From positions 62,001-126,000 of the forward strand of contig SAXG01000016.1 in NCBI GenBank assembly GCA_012932865.1: 64,000 nt of DNA, written 5' to 3'. The position numbers and the translations under genes are program-made. The notes under the pieces were generated by a model. It ran no database searches. It was not told the DNA's origin and saw nothing but the letters and a program-made list of their open reading frames with translations. This stretch comes from Amylostereum areolatum (lineage: Eukaryota; Basidiomycota; Agaricomycetes; Russulales; Stereaceae). The stretch's first letter is position 1, and the number at the start of each line of letters is the position of its first letter. Shown piece by piece: positions 23,811-34,971 of the stretch.

Positions 23811-24076
23811 GGTTAGTGTAGCGATGAAGAATACGAGAGAGGGAAGACGGGTTGGCGAGACGAAACTTGAAGCTGCGACGGCCACACGACCCGCCTGTGG
23901 GTGACGTCACCGAGTTCAGCTCAGCGCTCCCCCGGGGCCCCACTGGTGATATCATCTGAGCATCCGCTGGCTGCCCTCTCATCAGCCGTTCATCAGCTCT
24001 TGTAAGCCGCCAGATGGCTTCAGGTGGTGTCAGATTTCCGTCAGGTGGTGATCAGCTAAACCCGGTTTTTCCGACA

Positions 24077-27000
24077 TTCTCTTCTGCGTCTTTGCTTCCG
24101 CATGCCCATGCCGCCCTTGCTCCTGTTCTCGAAAGTACTTGAAGTACTTTTTCCCGTAGTCGAGGAACAACTCCTCGCCTTTGAGGATCACTTTTGCTGT
24201 GCCGCATTCCTCAGCGCCGAAAAACAATGTCAGGAGGGAGAAAATGAGGCTTACTGCTCCATATCCCCATACGAAAATCTCCATTCACAAGAAATACTGG
24301 AATAAATCTGTCAGCGTCGTCGTCAAGGAGGGTTGCAAGTCGAACTACCCACGACGTGCGGCCACATTCTTTCCATTCTTTCCTCTTGGCGAAGCCGGAT
24401 GGTTGATGTATCGTGTTTCGTTCCCAACCCTGGCACTGTCCGAGGTCAAACTACGTGGAGCGTCCGCGTCGTTCATTTCGAACAGATAGTTGAGGCCGAC
24501 GTGGTCGCGTATTTCTCTGCAGGCATCTTCAGTACCTTGACACGGAGAGAAACAAAGGCGCAATCGCTCACCCTCGGGTGTCCTCGACGTCGGCAGACAG
24601 TTCCCCGACGTACTCTGCCATATATGTATATGTGAACACTCCCCGTTCGCAGGGATAACTAAAGGTTTCGGCTTACCTCCGCTGTATGTGCCCTTCCGTA
24701 TATCTTCCATCGCAAAAGCACCGAGCCCGTACATCCCCACCTTGACCTCCAATGGCTGCGTCAAAAGCGGGCCGCGTGGGGTCCTATTCAGCGTACTCCC
24801 TTGTTACGACCAAGGATATACATACCGTTGAATGACCACGTTGGATGTCCATGTTGTCGCAAAAACGCCCGCTTTCATTCTCTGTGCGGTTGAGAAGCCG
24901 TCAGTCCTATTGGGTAGTGCCTCTGCTTGAGATAGCGATGAAACACGCATACTTCTGTGCTCGAGGTCAGCTCATGGCATGGGTACGGAGGCGAAAGAGA
25001 GAAGACGTACTTTGGACATGCGCATACATTGATGTCGCACTCCCTCCCCGCTGCCTTGCAGATGCACGCATCGCCACACGCGCCATAGCACTCGCACCCT
25101 TTCCATTGTAGATTACCTACTATATGTTAATCAGCTGAACATCGTTGCCTAAAATTGGACCTACACGTAGTAGAATCACAGTAACACTGCCTCGTGCAAT
25201 GGAACTTGGCTTCCCAGCAGGTGCACCTATTCTCAATCGAACAGGGGCCTTCGCGTGCTGGCACGGACCCGGCCTTCCACCATGAACACGATCAGCGTGG
25301 ATGTGCGGCAAGACGTACGGTCCGGGCAGCGTACTTACGGAAGCGAGTACTTGAGGGTCTCGTTCTGTCGGAAAAATCGGATTTGGCTGATCAGCACCTT
25401 ACGGAAATCTGACGACAGCTGACGGCTTCGGACGGCTTACATCAACTTGTTAGTGGTGATCAGCCCATGGTCAGCCCGCTGGCAAGTGGCTGTCAGCCCA
25501 CGCCAGGTGGCGCCGCGAAGGTAATAGCTGGTGATTCGATGACATCACCTCTGATATAAAATGCACGTGCAAGACGGAACCACCGGTCCGACGGCGACTC
25601 GCGAGAAAAATGTGTGAAGTCGAATCGTGCTTTGGGCCAGCGGTTCCCGCCGCCGACTGCCACATAATTTCTTTACGAAAGTAGAGTTTAGTAGCGTGAA
25701 AATGAGGCGTACATATAAACATATATATACGTGTTTGAAGCGTGTTTACTTAAGCGAACACGAGGAGGAAATGGGCTACTAGCCGCTGCACTTGCACTGC
25801 ACACAGAGGCAGAGTTGCACTACTTACTAGCGGGGGAGGCAGACACCCGTGGCTCGAACATAATTCAAAAATCGGTTGGTGTCTCTCTACCCCACTCACA
25901 GGCATGAAATCTTAGGACACCCCACTTGGAGCCACTGGACTTGGAGCTTCGGAAAATCTAGCACTTGCTTGTAATCTCGGATCTCGGACTTAGGCACCAC
26001 AGCATCAGGACATTAAGTAAGTAGGTAAGCCGCCGGAGAGAACCTCAATAAAGTGGGGAAATAAACATTTTCTTTGATTTTTCTGCGCCACCTGATCACC
26101 CCTGATAGCCCCACAAGGCGTGGCTGATGCGAGTTTATCGGCCATTTTTTGAAGCTGATGACCCGACTGCGGAGCTGACGGCCTTACCAGTGCTGATAGC
26201 TGGGTACACCCAGATGTAAGCCAAAATCGAATTTTCCGACATCACAGAATCGCCTGTGCAAGTGCAAGCGCGAAGAATCAGTCCTGGGTACACACACCCC
26301 GTGAAGGAGACGTACGGAAGGAGAACTTGGGCTTGGGAGCCGGTTCGGGAGGATTGGAATCTGGGAAAATTGCCGCGTCGGGTAGGATGCGACAGCGCTC
26401 CTCGTAAGCCTGCATATTACTCTCTACTGAGCGGCCATAAAATCAGGAAAACGAAAGAACGTACTTCCCAGCATGTTTTCCGGCAGAGAACAGCGAGATG
26501 GCATGGGAGCGCGTCAGGCTCTATCATCAGGATCGTCTCGAGATCTTTGATATCCGACTCTGTCCAAACTCTGGGAGGGACCGACTCCTAAGTACGATGT
26601 ATGTACGTAAAGCGGTCAGACGCTGGTGGGATGTGTGAGAGCTCCGGGATACGCACCCGGTCTTGGTCGGACACGGTGCTGATGCAATGTTTGCCGCACG
26701 ACTCGGTGACCATGCATCGGAGGTCGAAGGCGGTTTTGGTCGCTTTGGGAAATGGACGCGGAGGGTTGGGCGCGGCTGCATGGATCGGGATGAGGCGAGA
26801 TGGATGTGTATTTGCAGATCACGAAAACGGCAGGCTCACGATGGGTAGGACACATGGCCATGACGCAGTTCAAGTTTGAGCAGAACACGCTGGCGCTGTT
26901 GATGAAGAGCTCTTTCGGGTGTGAGGCTTTGTACGTGGTCGCCGGCAGTTTGGGATGGTTATGCTCCAGGTTCTTGAACCACGGGACCGGATCCCTGCGT

Positions 27001-27884
27001 TTGCGTTTGCGTCTGAGCCTGAGTATGTTCCGTGCCAGAGTGGCCGAGGAAACACACACCGCTGGGCGAGGTACCAGAGCAACCCATCCTCGTTCGACTT
27101 CCTCAGCGGAGTTGACGTGGTGAGGATCCCGGTCGCGTCGATGGTCTCCAAGTCAAGCTTCTGTCCAAAATGGAGCCTACGCAGCGTCTCGGCCTTGATG
27201 GTCTCCACTGTTTTCCGCACGGGTTCAGGTTCGGAGTTTGAGTTAGACGGCTGCGAGGGAGAAGCAACACAAGAGAACGAGCGCACCGTCCGGGTTGTCG
27301 TCCAGGTCCCACTCCCATGCCACGCGCTCGAACTGTTCAGAGTACGTGGCCGAGTCGAACGGGGGGTTCTGCGCATCGTCGTAGGGCACGAAGTGAAGCT
27401 CCGCGGACGCGAGGTCGGCAGGATCGCCGGCGCGGAAGGACATGTTGCGAACGGACGGCGCGCACGCCTCGTACATGGGGTGTTCTCGAAGGACAGGGTA
27501 CCGCTCCGTCCGGATCGTAACGTACGATTCCGCCGGCTGGGGCTCGCGCTCCTCCTCCTCCATGACCGCGTCGTCCGACTCGAAACCCCGAGCGCGTTTC
27601 GATTCGCCGGCCTCCGCCTCGTCGCGCCACCGCTGCAGGATCTCGTCTTCGAGCGAGGTGTCGTGGTCCGCTCGCGACGGCCGCCTGCACAGGGCCTCGA
27701 TCTGCGCGCGCGACTGCTCGCGCGCTTCGTCGAAGAATTTGTGCCAGACCTCCCGGTAGGTCGCGTTGACGCGCTCGGCCTCCGGGTGCGGAGGAGGACC
27801 AGTGGTGTTGACGTGCTCGAACGTGCTTGTGGTCAATTCCCAGAGGGTTTCGTCGTCGTCCGGCGCGGAGTCAGTTGCGTTCAT
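24077..27884 (-). pseudogene. Ezh2-like SET-domain gene A, interrupted by two transposons
   Basis: Minus-strand homologue of the gene at 39830. It starts at ATG 27884 (MNATDSAPDDDETLWELTT against MDSSDTPDDESLWESTT). N-terminal region: SYVTIRTERYP, YEACAPSVRNMSFR. Next exons: AETLRRLHFGQKLDLETIDATG, NEDGLLWYLAQR, PVPWFKNLEHNHPKLP, NLNCVMAMCPTHR. A cysteine-rich pre-SET part (CTCTGDSVNETLK, CTCWEAKFHC, CECYGACGDACICKAAGREC) is followed by a SET domain with LEVKVGMYGLGAFAMEDI, ARVGNETRYINHPA and LFLDYGKKYF. An 876-bp element splits a Cys-rich exon (25366-26241) and Plavaka-2 cuts the last codons (24076). Normal transcripts are unlikely unless the element is spliced out. The family methylates histone H3 Lys27 in the Polycomb complex PRC2. 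Confidence 0.8.
25366..26241 (-). mobile_element. Non-autonomous Plavaka-2 derivative (876 bp)
   Basis: Ends TGTCGGAAAAATCGGATTTG (25366 on) and, reversed, TGTCGGAAAATTCGATTTTG (ending 26241), with flanking TC on both sides (25364-25365, 26242-26243). The left end matches the right end of Plavaka-2 (ctgatcaccacctgacggaaatctgac-type sequence). The right end reversed matches its left end (tagctatcagcactggtaaggc, cgataaactcgca). It thus looks like an internally deleted copy in inverse orientation. No coding capacity was found. Confidence 0.87.
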
Positions 27885-28355
27885 GTTGAGTATGGGTACG
27901 AACCGCGACGACGGGCTGGAGGACTCGAATGGCACACCGACTCGACCTATAACCTGCCTCGAGGCGGCGGCGCTGATGGTGAGGGAAGAGGTTCATATCT
28001 GACAGTGTTTACGTGAGACGGCGAAGACGGTGAAGTTACTTACATAGGAAGAAGAGAGACATGATGGGGGCAACTGGCCCGGGATTTGAAGGCCCGCCTA
28101 CGTTACACATCGCCACCACAACGGCGTTTCCGGGAATTGTTTCCATCTCTGGCCGGCGGGGGTTTCTCTTCCCCTAGTTAGTTGTAGTATAGTACTCTTC
28201 TCTATCCACCCATGAATATCCATTTAAAAAGATCCCAAGTCCGTTCCATTCGAGTAGGGGCAGAAGGGGAGGCGATTACAGGACGACGTGCCGGGCGATA
28301 TATAGATGTAATACACAGATGAACCATAGGAGAAGGAAAGAGGGGTCGAGAGCGC
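27885..28355. other. Intergenic region between Ezh2-like A and Atg18
   Basis: Upstream region of the minus-strand Ezh2-like gene and 3' flank of Atg18. No gene was recognised. Confidence 0.4.
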
Positions 28356-29997
28356 TCAATCGTTCGATGACTCGTCGCCCGAATCCAGCAGTCTGTCGTC
28401 GGGAACTGAGCGTGCGCGCCTGTGGATCAAGGGGAGGGAAAACGCACGAATACTGTTTCAAGAGTGAGCACTCCCCGCCGTTCTCGAGGTCGATGCTGTA
28501 GGAGTAGAAGTACCCCTCGGACGAGACGACCATCACCTGCGGCATCGTGCTGAAGCGGACGTCAGAGACGGCTGGGGAGGAGAAGGAGAGACACGCGCGC
28601 ACCCGCTGAGGGCGACGATGCACCGCGCGCCGCTGGTGGGCAGCTTGAGGTACGCAAAGTCGCGTGAGGGCTCCCAGAGCTCGGTGAGGGTGTTCGGGAG
28701 GTATCCGCCGACGGAGGACGTGAGGTTCTTGGTCAGGTGGAGCGATCTCCTCCGAAGGCTGGACCTGGGACAAGGGGTGAGCGAGAGCGGACGACCTGGC
28801 ATAGAAGGCGGACGAACGAGACCCCGTTCTTCTTCTTGTCGTCGATGAACGCATCGTACCCGCCCTCCATCGCACCCGCGCCCTCCCGACTGTCGATGCT
28901 GCCCGCCGGGCTGGCCAGCTCGTCTCGCGTTCCCATACCGCCGGTGCTCGCGCTCCCGCCGCCGCGCTGGGGCCCGCCGAGCTTGAATATGTGCACGGTG
29001 TCGTGGGCGCTGCTGACGGCGAGGAGGGTGCTGACGGCGTTGAAGTTCATGGAGTAGATGCGGGCCTCGCGGGTGCCGCGGCGGAACTGGAAGAGCTTCT
29101 CGGCGCCGGGCACGCTCCAGACGCGGATGACGGTGCCCTTCTCGGAGGAGGTGGCGAGGAGGGTGCCGGCGCTGTTGAGTGCGAGGGCGGAGAGCGGGGA
29201 CTTGTGGGCGCGGATGAGTTGGGTGACGGTGAGGGACTTGGTAGAGAAGAGGACGACGTCGCCTGTGGGTGCGGGTGGGCTGGACGGACCGGGCTGGGAG
29301 GGCGGGGACGAGGAGAGCGGGGCGGGGGTTGGGAGAGGTGAGGGGTAGGCGAGGTAGGAGTTGTCGGCGGAGGGGGAGAGGGCGACGATGGCTGGAAAGG
29401 CGGGTCAGAGGATGAGTCACGGGCGAGACGGAGACGCACCCTCTGGATTCGGGGGCGTCTCGATGACGTGTTGGAGGCGCATGTTGGAGATGTCGTAGAT
29501 GTAGATCTCGTTCTCGAGGATGATGACGAGCGTCTTGCGGTTGAGCTTGACGGCCAGGATCGACGAAGGGAACAGCAGCTCGCATATCATCGATTGCCTC
29601 TGTCGCGCTCGCGTTAGTGAGCGGGAACCGGCGGCAGGGCCTCGTGCGTGCGCACCTTCGTGTTCACGATCTGCAACTTCCGCGGACTGGATGAGGGCTG
29701 GTCCGCCGCGCCGACCAGGGCGATGAGCGAGGTGCAGAACAGCATTTCCACGATCCCGCGAGCGCCGTCGCCTGGGCCCAGGTTCAGCTATGCCTGGCCA
29801 AGAGCACAAAGCAGTGGACGCACCCATCGTGTACACCCGTCCAAACGGGTCGCAGTTGGTGATGCTGTAGCCCTTCCGGGTGCCGACGGATATGCACCTA
29901 TGCGAGGGGTGAGCGACGTCAGAGGAGCGTCGGCGGCTGCGTACGTAAAGTCTTGGTTGAAATTTGCGAAGAGCATGTTGGAGTTGGTGCGCTGCAT
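28356..29997 (-). CDS. ATG18: Autophagy PROPPIN Atg18
   Basis: WD40 beta-propeller that binds PI3P and PI(3,5)P2 and acts with Atg2 in autophagosome formation and vacuole shape. It starts at ATG 29997 ([18 protein letters not shown]) and ends at 28356. Landmarks: [81 protein letters not shown], then [18 protein letters not shown] with the phosphoinositide-binding FRRG motif, [16 protein letters not shown], and a last blade with [13 protein letters not shown]. About seven short introns. It shares a 220-bp divergent upstream region with the Ezh2-like gene at 30218. The FRRG motif separates PROPPINs from other WD40 proteins. Loops between blades are long and low-complexity. Confidence 0.93.
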
Positions 29998-30217
29998 CGC
30001 GGACGTCGACGAGGACGAGAGAGAGCGGTATCGGACAACTGGGCGAGACAGCCGTTGCAGGCAGCGTGCAATCCTCCACGGGTCACGCCAAGGCAGCGCT
30101 CCCCGCCCTGCGTCACCGGTCACCCTCGTGATCCCATGTCACGTTCGGGTCACAGTGATTCGGATATCCCCTTCAAGCTTCAAGTGTCGATCTAGTTCCG
30201 CTGCCACCCATTGCAAG
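29998..30217. promoter_or_regulatory. Divergent intergenic promoter, Atg18 / Ezh2-like B
   Basis: 220 bp between the Atg18 start (29997, minus) and the Ezh2-like B start (30218, plus). Both promoters must lie here or overlap the genes. No TATA box was recognised. Confidence 0.5.
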
Positions 30218-32992
30218 ATGGCCACCTCCGCGGTCAACGCCAACCTTTCAGAAACCGTAACCCAAATCTTCCGAAGGGTCTGGGATGAGTTCTACGAATG
30301 GCATGACGACTACTGCAGACTCGCGACCATTGGCGTTCCCCGCGCAGAACCCGATGAAGACGCTCTCTGGGCTCGAGACCTGGTTTTAGGCCTGCTGCAA
30401 GCTGACGATTCAGACGCGGAGGAGCTTCCGCCTACACCGACGGAGGAGGACGCCATAACCGTTGTCATCGACGGACGGTTTCGACGAATGTCCGCCCTAC
30501 GAGTCATGCACCCCGCTCGGCCAAAGTGTTTACACCGGCGACGGCCCAGCGCCCGTCCGAATTTCTCCCCTTCGCCTCCGACCCCACCTTCGACCACGCC
30601 CGCTACCTCAACGGCGTAGACGCTCTCGCATGGCAAGTACCGTCCCCCGACCCAAACGGTATGTGAAACGAAACAAGTCACGACGCGCGAGCAGGCACAG
30701 GTTGCTTACCTTCTGTATCTTGGATCGACCGGATGACAGTCGAGTTCATCGCGCTGGAGACCGCGGCGCGGCTCCAGGAAAGCCACGGTATGTCGATGCG
30801 GATGATCGACGATACGCACGTCTTACCATGGCGTCTCCTCCCGCACGACGATGACAACGGTCTGCTCCAGCGCGGATCCCAGCGGTTCGTTTTCTCTCTC
30901 CCCCTCGAACGCCAACCTACAGCTGAACGAAGCTATAGAGACTTTCATCCATGGCCCAAACCAACACCTGCGCGTTTGTATGCTCGCGCAGAGAACACGC
31001 GCCCTCCCCGTGCAATTAACGACCTCTACGCGCGCGTCGAAGTCATGCACCGCGTCTTCTGCCCGAGCCTCAACTGTGTTCGCGCCGCGTGCGCACTCCA
31101 CCGTGCGTCCCCCATTTACCTCCTCCCAGTTAAAAAAAACCAACGGCACGCCGAACGAACAGCGTCTCCCCGCCCGATGCGCGCACTGGATCGCATCCGC
31201 TACAAGACCGACGACTTCGCCACTCTCGTCGACGTGCCCTGCGGACAGGGGTGTTTCCTCTCAGACGCGCCGCGGGACGCTGTCCGTCTTTCTCTTTCCA
31301 TCCCCTCGCGCTCTACATTCACCCCTGGCTGACTCGGTCGCAAGCAGACCTCGATCGACTGGTCCCCCGGCGAACTCGCCGACTTGCGCGGCGTGCTTCG
31401 GATCGAGCCCGATGGTATCCCCTGCGACCTCGCGGTCGTGGTGCGCAAGCCGTGTTGGGAGGTCAGTCCTCCCTCCCCGAGCCGTCGCAATTCCGCTGGC
31501 TGATCCTCGTTTGTGCACGTAGGTCCTTCACATGCGCCCCTTCGCCCTCCCGACCGTCCTTTCAAAACCGAAACCCCGCCGCCGAGGTCCGCTGAAGCGC
31601 GCGCTCAAAATGCGTGAGTGTCCCCTCTCAACGATCGAGACCGCGTTTTCCGTGTGGCTGAAGCCAGCGCACGAGGCGACGACAATCCGGACAGTTTCAC
31701 GCCGTACGCGTTCCCTTTGTCCGTTCTCCCATTTTTTACGCGCGTCCAACCCGGTTTCCACGGCGCAGGATCGACCCGTGCACGCACCCCGGCCCCTGCG
31801 ACGCCACCACGCAGTGCCCGTGCTGGCGCGACTCCCTGCATTGCGAGAGGAACTGCCACTGCCCGGACGGTACGCTCTCTTGCCTTCTCTAGGGTAGGTG
31901 AAGCTGATTCGACGGGACAGCATGCAAGCGCCGGTGGCGCGGGTGTCGGTGCAAGGCGACGAGTGCGAGCAGGGCGGTTTGCGGCACGACCCGATGCCCG
32001 TGCGTGGAAGCAGGCCGCGAATGCGACTTCGAGCTCTGCGGGCCTTGCGGTGCGCGGTGCGTCGCCGTCTTCGATTCCCGTCCCTTTCCCATCCCGATGC
32101 ATTCAAACCCGACATCCTAACTCTGCGTAGAGGTGAGACGGTCCCGCCAGACGTATCGTATTCGTTCGATGGGCGCTAACGACGTGTAGACCCCGTCGGA
32201 GGACGCTGCGCCAACGCGGACATCCAATACGGGAGGGAAAAGCGGCTCGAAGTGCGAGTGGGCGAATGGGGCTTCGGGCTCGCGCTCCTCGAGCGTGCGC
32301 GCGAAAGTAGCTTCATCTGCGGTTCGTTCTCCCGCTTTCCCTCCCCTTGTCGCATCCTCACCCCGCGCCGCGAAGAATACGTGGGCGAGGCCATATCCCA
32401 AGCCACCGTCGATTCGCGCGAGTATGTGTGCCCCTCCCTTTTTTCTGGAAAGACGCGCACGGCTGATTCTGACGGCGCTCAAGTGTACTGGCGAGGCATC
32501 GCGGGCGGAACTATGTTTTCGGGCTGAACGCGACGGCATCGATCGACAGCCTCGTCGCGGGCAACGTCGCGCGGTACATCAACCACGCCAAGGAAGGCCG
32601 CGCGAACTGCTATGCGCGGGGTGCGCCCCTCTCTTTCCTTTCCACTTAGCCGCGCTCGCTGACTCGAACCCGTCTGGCACGCGTCTTTGCCCCTCGACTC
32701 TGCGCGGACAGTGCGGTACGTCAACGCGGATCATCGGATCGGCATCTTTGCGGGTGCGTGGATTGATCTTTGTTGTTGGCTATGTTGGGGTGTGCGGGGA
32801 AGGTTGATGACGGCCTACCTGGCGATAGGTAGGGATATAGAGGCAGGCGAGGAGCTTTTGATGGACTACGGCGACGACTTCTTCCGGGTGTCGGAGGAGA
32901 GCACAGATGAAGGGGGCTGGAAGGGGGTGTCGGACGATGGGAACCACGGGGACGAGTCGGACTGGGAGGGCGCGATGGACGTAGACGATTGA
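30218..32992 (+). CDS. Ezh2-like SET-domain protein B
   Basis: Putative histone [17 protein letters not shown] of the Enhancer-of-zeste type. It starts at ATG 30218 ([20 protein letters not shown]) and ends at 32992. A divergent N-terminus carries [13 protein letters not shown] and a [15 protein letters not shown] motif equivalent to NLNCVMAMCPTHR in paralogues. Next is [33 protein letters not shown] (SANT-like, in pieces). A Cys-rich CXC region follows ([34 protein letters not shown]). The SET domain has [29 protein letters not shown], and [15 protein letters not shown]. The tail is acidic. At least eight short introns; several junctions in 31100-32200 are uncertain. It is more divergent than genes A and C. 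The RYINH..NC and DYGD motifs needed for cofactor binding are present. Confidence 0.77.
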
Positions 32993-33145
32993 CGGGCTCA
33001 AGCTTCAAGCACGAGGGGTGGGAGAAACGGGTGTGGAATGTAGGAATGCGAGAGGATAGTATTGATACAAATTAGAGGGGTGTTACAATGAAAACATGTC
33101 CTGCGACTGGGGGAGACGAACAGAGGGGTGTAAGGAAGGGGGAGT

Positions 33146-33781
33146 CTACTCATCGTCGTTGTCCCTCGCCTCCGCGCTCTCCCCGCCCTTGCCGGTGCCC
33201 GCATTATTCGTTTGATGCTACAACAATCCCAACGCGATCCCGAAAGTGAGCCTACGCTCCCAGACGAGCGCACAACGGGGAGCGCGCAAGAGAAAGCGAA
33301 CGCACCTGACGCAGCTTCGCGAGATGGATTTTGAGCGTCTCCGCGTAGTTCTCGAACCCGAGCGAGACCATCGCGTACAGGATGTCCTCCCCCCCGATCG
33401 TCTTGCGCTTCTCGAGCTGGCACTTCTCCGCGGCCTCGGAGGTGATGAACGAGATGAACTCGGACACGCACTCCTGCACGCACTCCTTCGCGTCCTTCGC
33501 GATCTTCGCCGTCGGCGGCACCGCGTTCTTCATGATTCGCGACACGTTTGCAATCTATCCGGGGGTCGGTCAGGGGAATGCGAATGCGGGCGGACGTGGC
33601 AGGGGAATGGGAACGGTGAGATGTGAGAGGGACGGACAGGGAGGTAGCGGTCTTGCTCGCGGTAGTCGCCGACTTCTTGCTCGGTGATGGGAGCGGGCTC
33701 CGGGGGTTCCTTGGGTATGTCGTCGGGGAGGGTGCTCGCGCCATCGGTCTGGGGGGCGATGGTGGGCGGGAATTCAGACAT
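33146..33781 (-). CDS. HAP3: CCAAT-binding factor subunit NF-YB / Hap3
   Basis: Histone-fold subunit of the CCAAT-binding complex, which pairs with NF-YC (Hap5) and recruits NF-YA (Hap2). It starts at ATG 33781 ([14 protein letters not shown]). After an acidic, Pro-rich leader comes the signature core: [17 protein letters not shown], then [40 protein letters not shown], and [19 protein letters not shown]. It closes with a short hydrophilic tail to the stop at 33146. Two introns (one after RYLP, one before HQTNNAG). The core is almost invariant across eukaryotes, so the identification is secure. The yeast-style symbol is used. It lies tail-to-tail with Ezh2-like B. Confidence 0.95.
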
Positions 33782-34971
33782 GGAGGCCTGAGGACGGGAA
33801 ATGAGACGGCCGTAAACAACAAAGCTGTCGCGACCGGTCCGGTTCTATAACTGGCGTCAACCGCCCACGCTGTCAGTACTTCCTCTCTCCTAAACGCTCT
33901 TACCTGTCGATCTCTCTCCTTCGCATATGTGGAATCAAGCGGTGAGTATCATTATTATAATCCACATTTCCCAACTCTTTCTGACCCTTCTGTTAGATTG
34001 TAACCGGTGCGTGAATGTGCTGTTGGGGTAAACCACAAACACGTAAGTAACTCAAGCGATATGCTCAGAGGTTCTTTCTGGCCACACGGTGCGAGTAGAA
34101 TATGGTACGGTGTCAAAGTATCTGCGTATTGCTGGATTGCGCGTGCCGAAAAATCCTGTGAGTGTCAAATTTGCTACCCGCGAACGACACAGGCGGCGAG
34201 CACGGTCGACGGGACTGTGGCGCCTCGCTCGTCCAACCTTATATTTCTTTGGCCCAGAACTCTATGCTGATTTATATATGCACTCTAGCCTCTAGTTAAT
34301 CAAGGACGTTTGGAACTAGAAAGGCTGGTCATTAGGAACGTAATCTCCTTCAAGGTCCACGGCGAGGAATCAGAAGACTCTGCCTCTGCGGCCTTCGTCA
34401 AGGTGACACCCTGGAGATATCGACATTGCTCATGTACTCCTACGTACCGGCTGGGCCACGGTCGACCCGTGCGTTCCAAGTCTCCCTCCCACGGAGGAAG
34501 GACAACGAGAGAAGTATCAGAAGGAGGCAAAGAGCAAGACGCTAGGCATGTGGCATCGACGGAGATACAATCAGGTTGCCGCCCCTCCTGGGCCTCCGCC
34601 TCCAGAGTTTCAAGGACATAGGAAGGGTGTGTGCCTCGTTCTCGCGGCCCTCCTTCATCTGATTGTTCATATCTGCTAGCCATCGTTTTGGACGTTTTGG
34701 AATCGACCACCCTTCGCGTGCGCTTTACCCAGAACCCGAAAAAACATCAAGTTATCGACATTCGTCCGGTTGGGATCACTGCGCCCGTGGCGGCCTTTGC
34801 ACCGTCCACGCCGTCGGCATCGTACTATGCAGACGAGGTATGTCGTTTTCACACCGTTGGCGCGTGCAACGTCCGTCTGACTTGTATTCTAGACAAAAGC
34901 CTTTATCTTTGGTAAGCTAAACAGACGCATGGTAGAAGTGGCAATTCTTCAATACTCAGAAGAAATCTGCG
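33782..34971. other. Gene-poor stretch with unassigned open frames
   Basis: Region between NF-YB and the deaminase. A plus-strand frame at about 34089-34295 (basic, VEYGTVSKYLRIAGLRVPK) and a minus-strand frame 34710-34300 (136 residues) show no family I know. A plus-strand frame at 34631 to about 34840 (STTLRVRFTQNPKKHQ, then SASYYADE before a gtatgt donor) could be a 5' exon of the deaminase gene or a separate fragment. Confidence 0.35.

Larger units (their letters stand above)
16172..24076 (+). mobile_element. Plavaka-2 element (complete, 7.9 kb, three genes)
   Basis: Bounded by TGTCGGAAAAATCGAAC (16172 on) and, at the right end reversed, TGTCGGAAAAACCGGG (ending 24076). The flanks are TT on both sides (16170-16171, 24077-24078), a 2-bp target duplication. 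It holds an accessory gene (-), a transposase (+) and a third gene (-). The subterminal regions contain many copies of short ctgat/cagct-type motifs. The ends match the smaller element at 25366-26241. It interrupts the last codons of an Ezh2-like gene. Confidence 0.88.

Noticed and set aside
26955..28016. 353-residue plus-strand frame
   Set aside because: It is the antisense shadow of Ezh2-like gene A, whose minus-strand protein aligns with two paralogues.
28533..29585. 350-residue minus-strand frame rich in Arg and Pro
   Set aside because: Off-frame shadow of Atg18, which occupies the same strand with clear WD40 motifs.
34300..34710. 136-residue minus-strand frame
   Set aside because: No homology, no promoter-like context and ordinary composition; kept only as a note in the gap entry.
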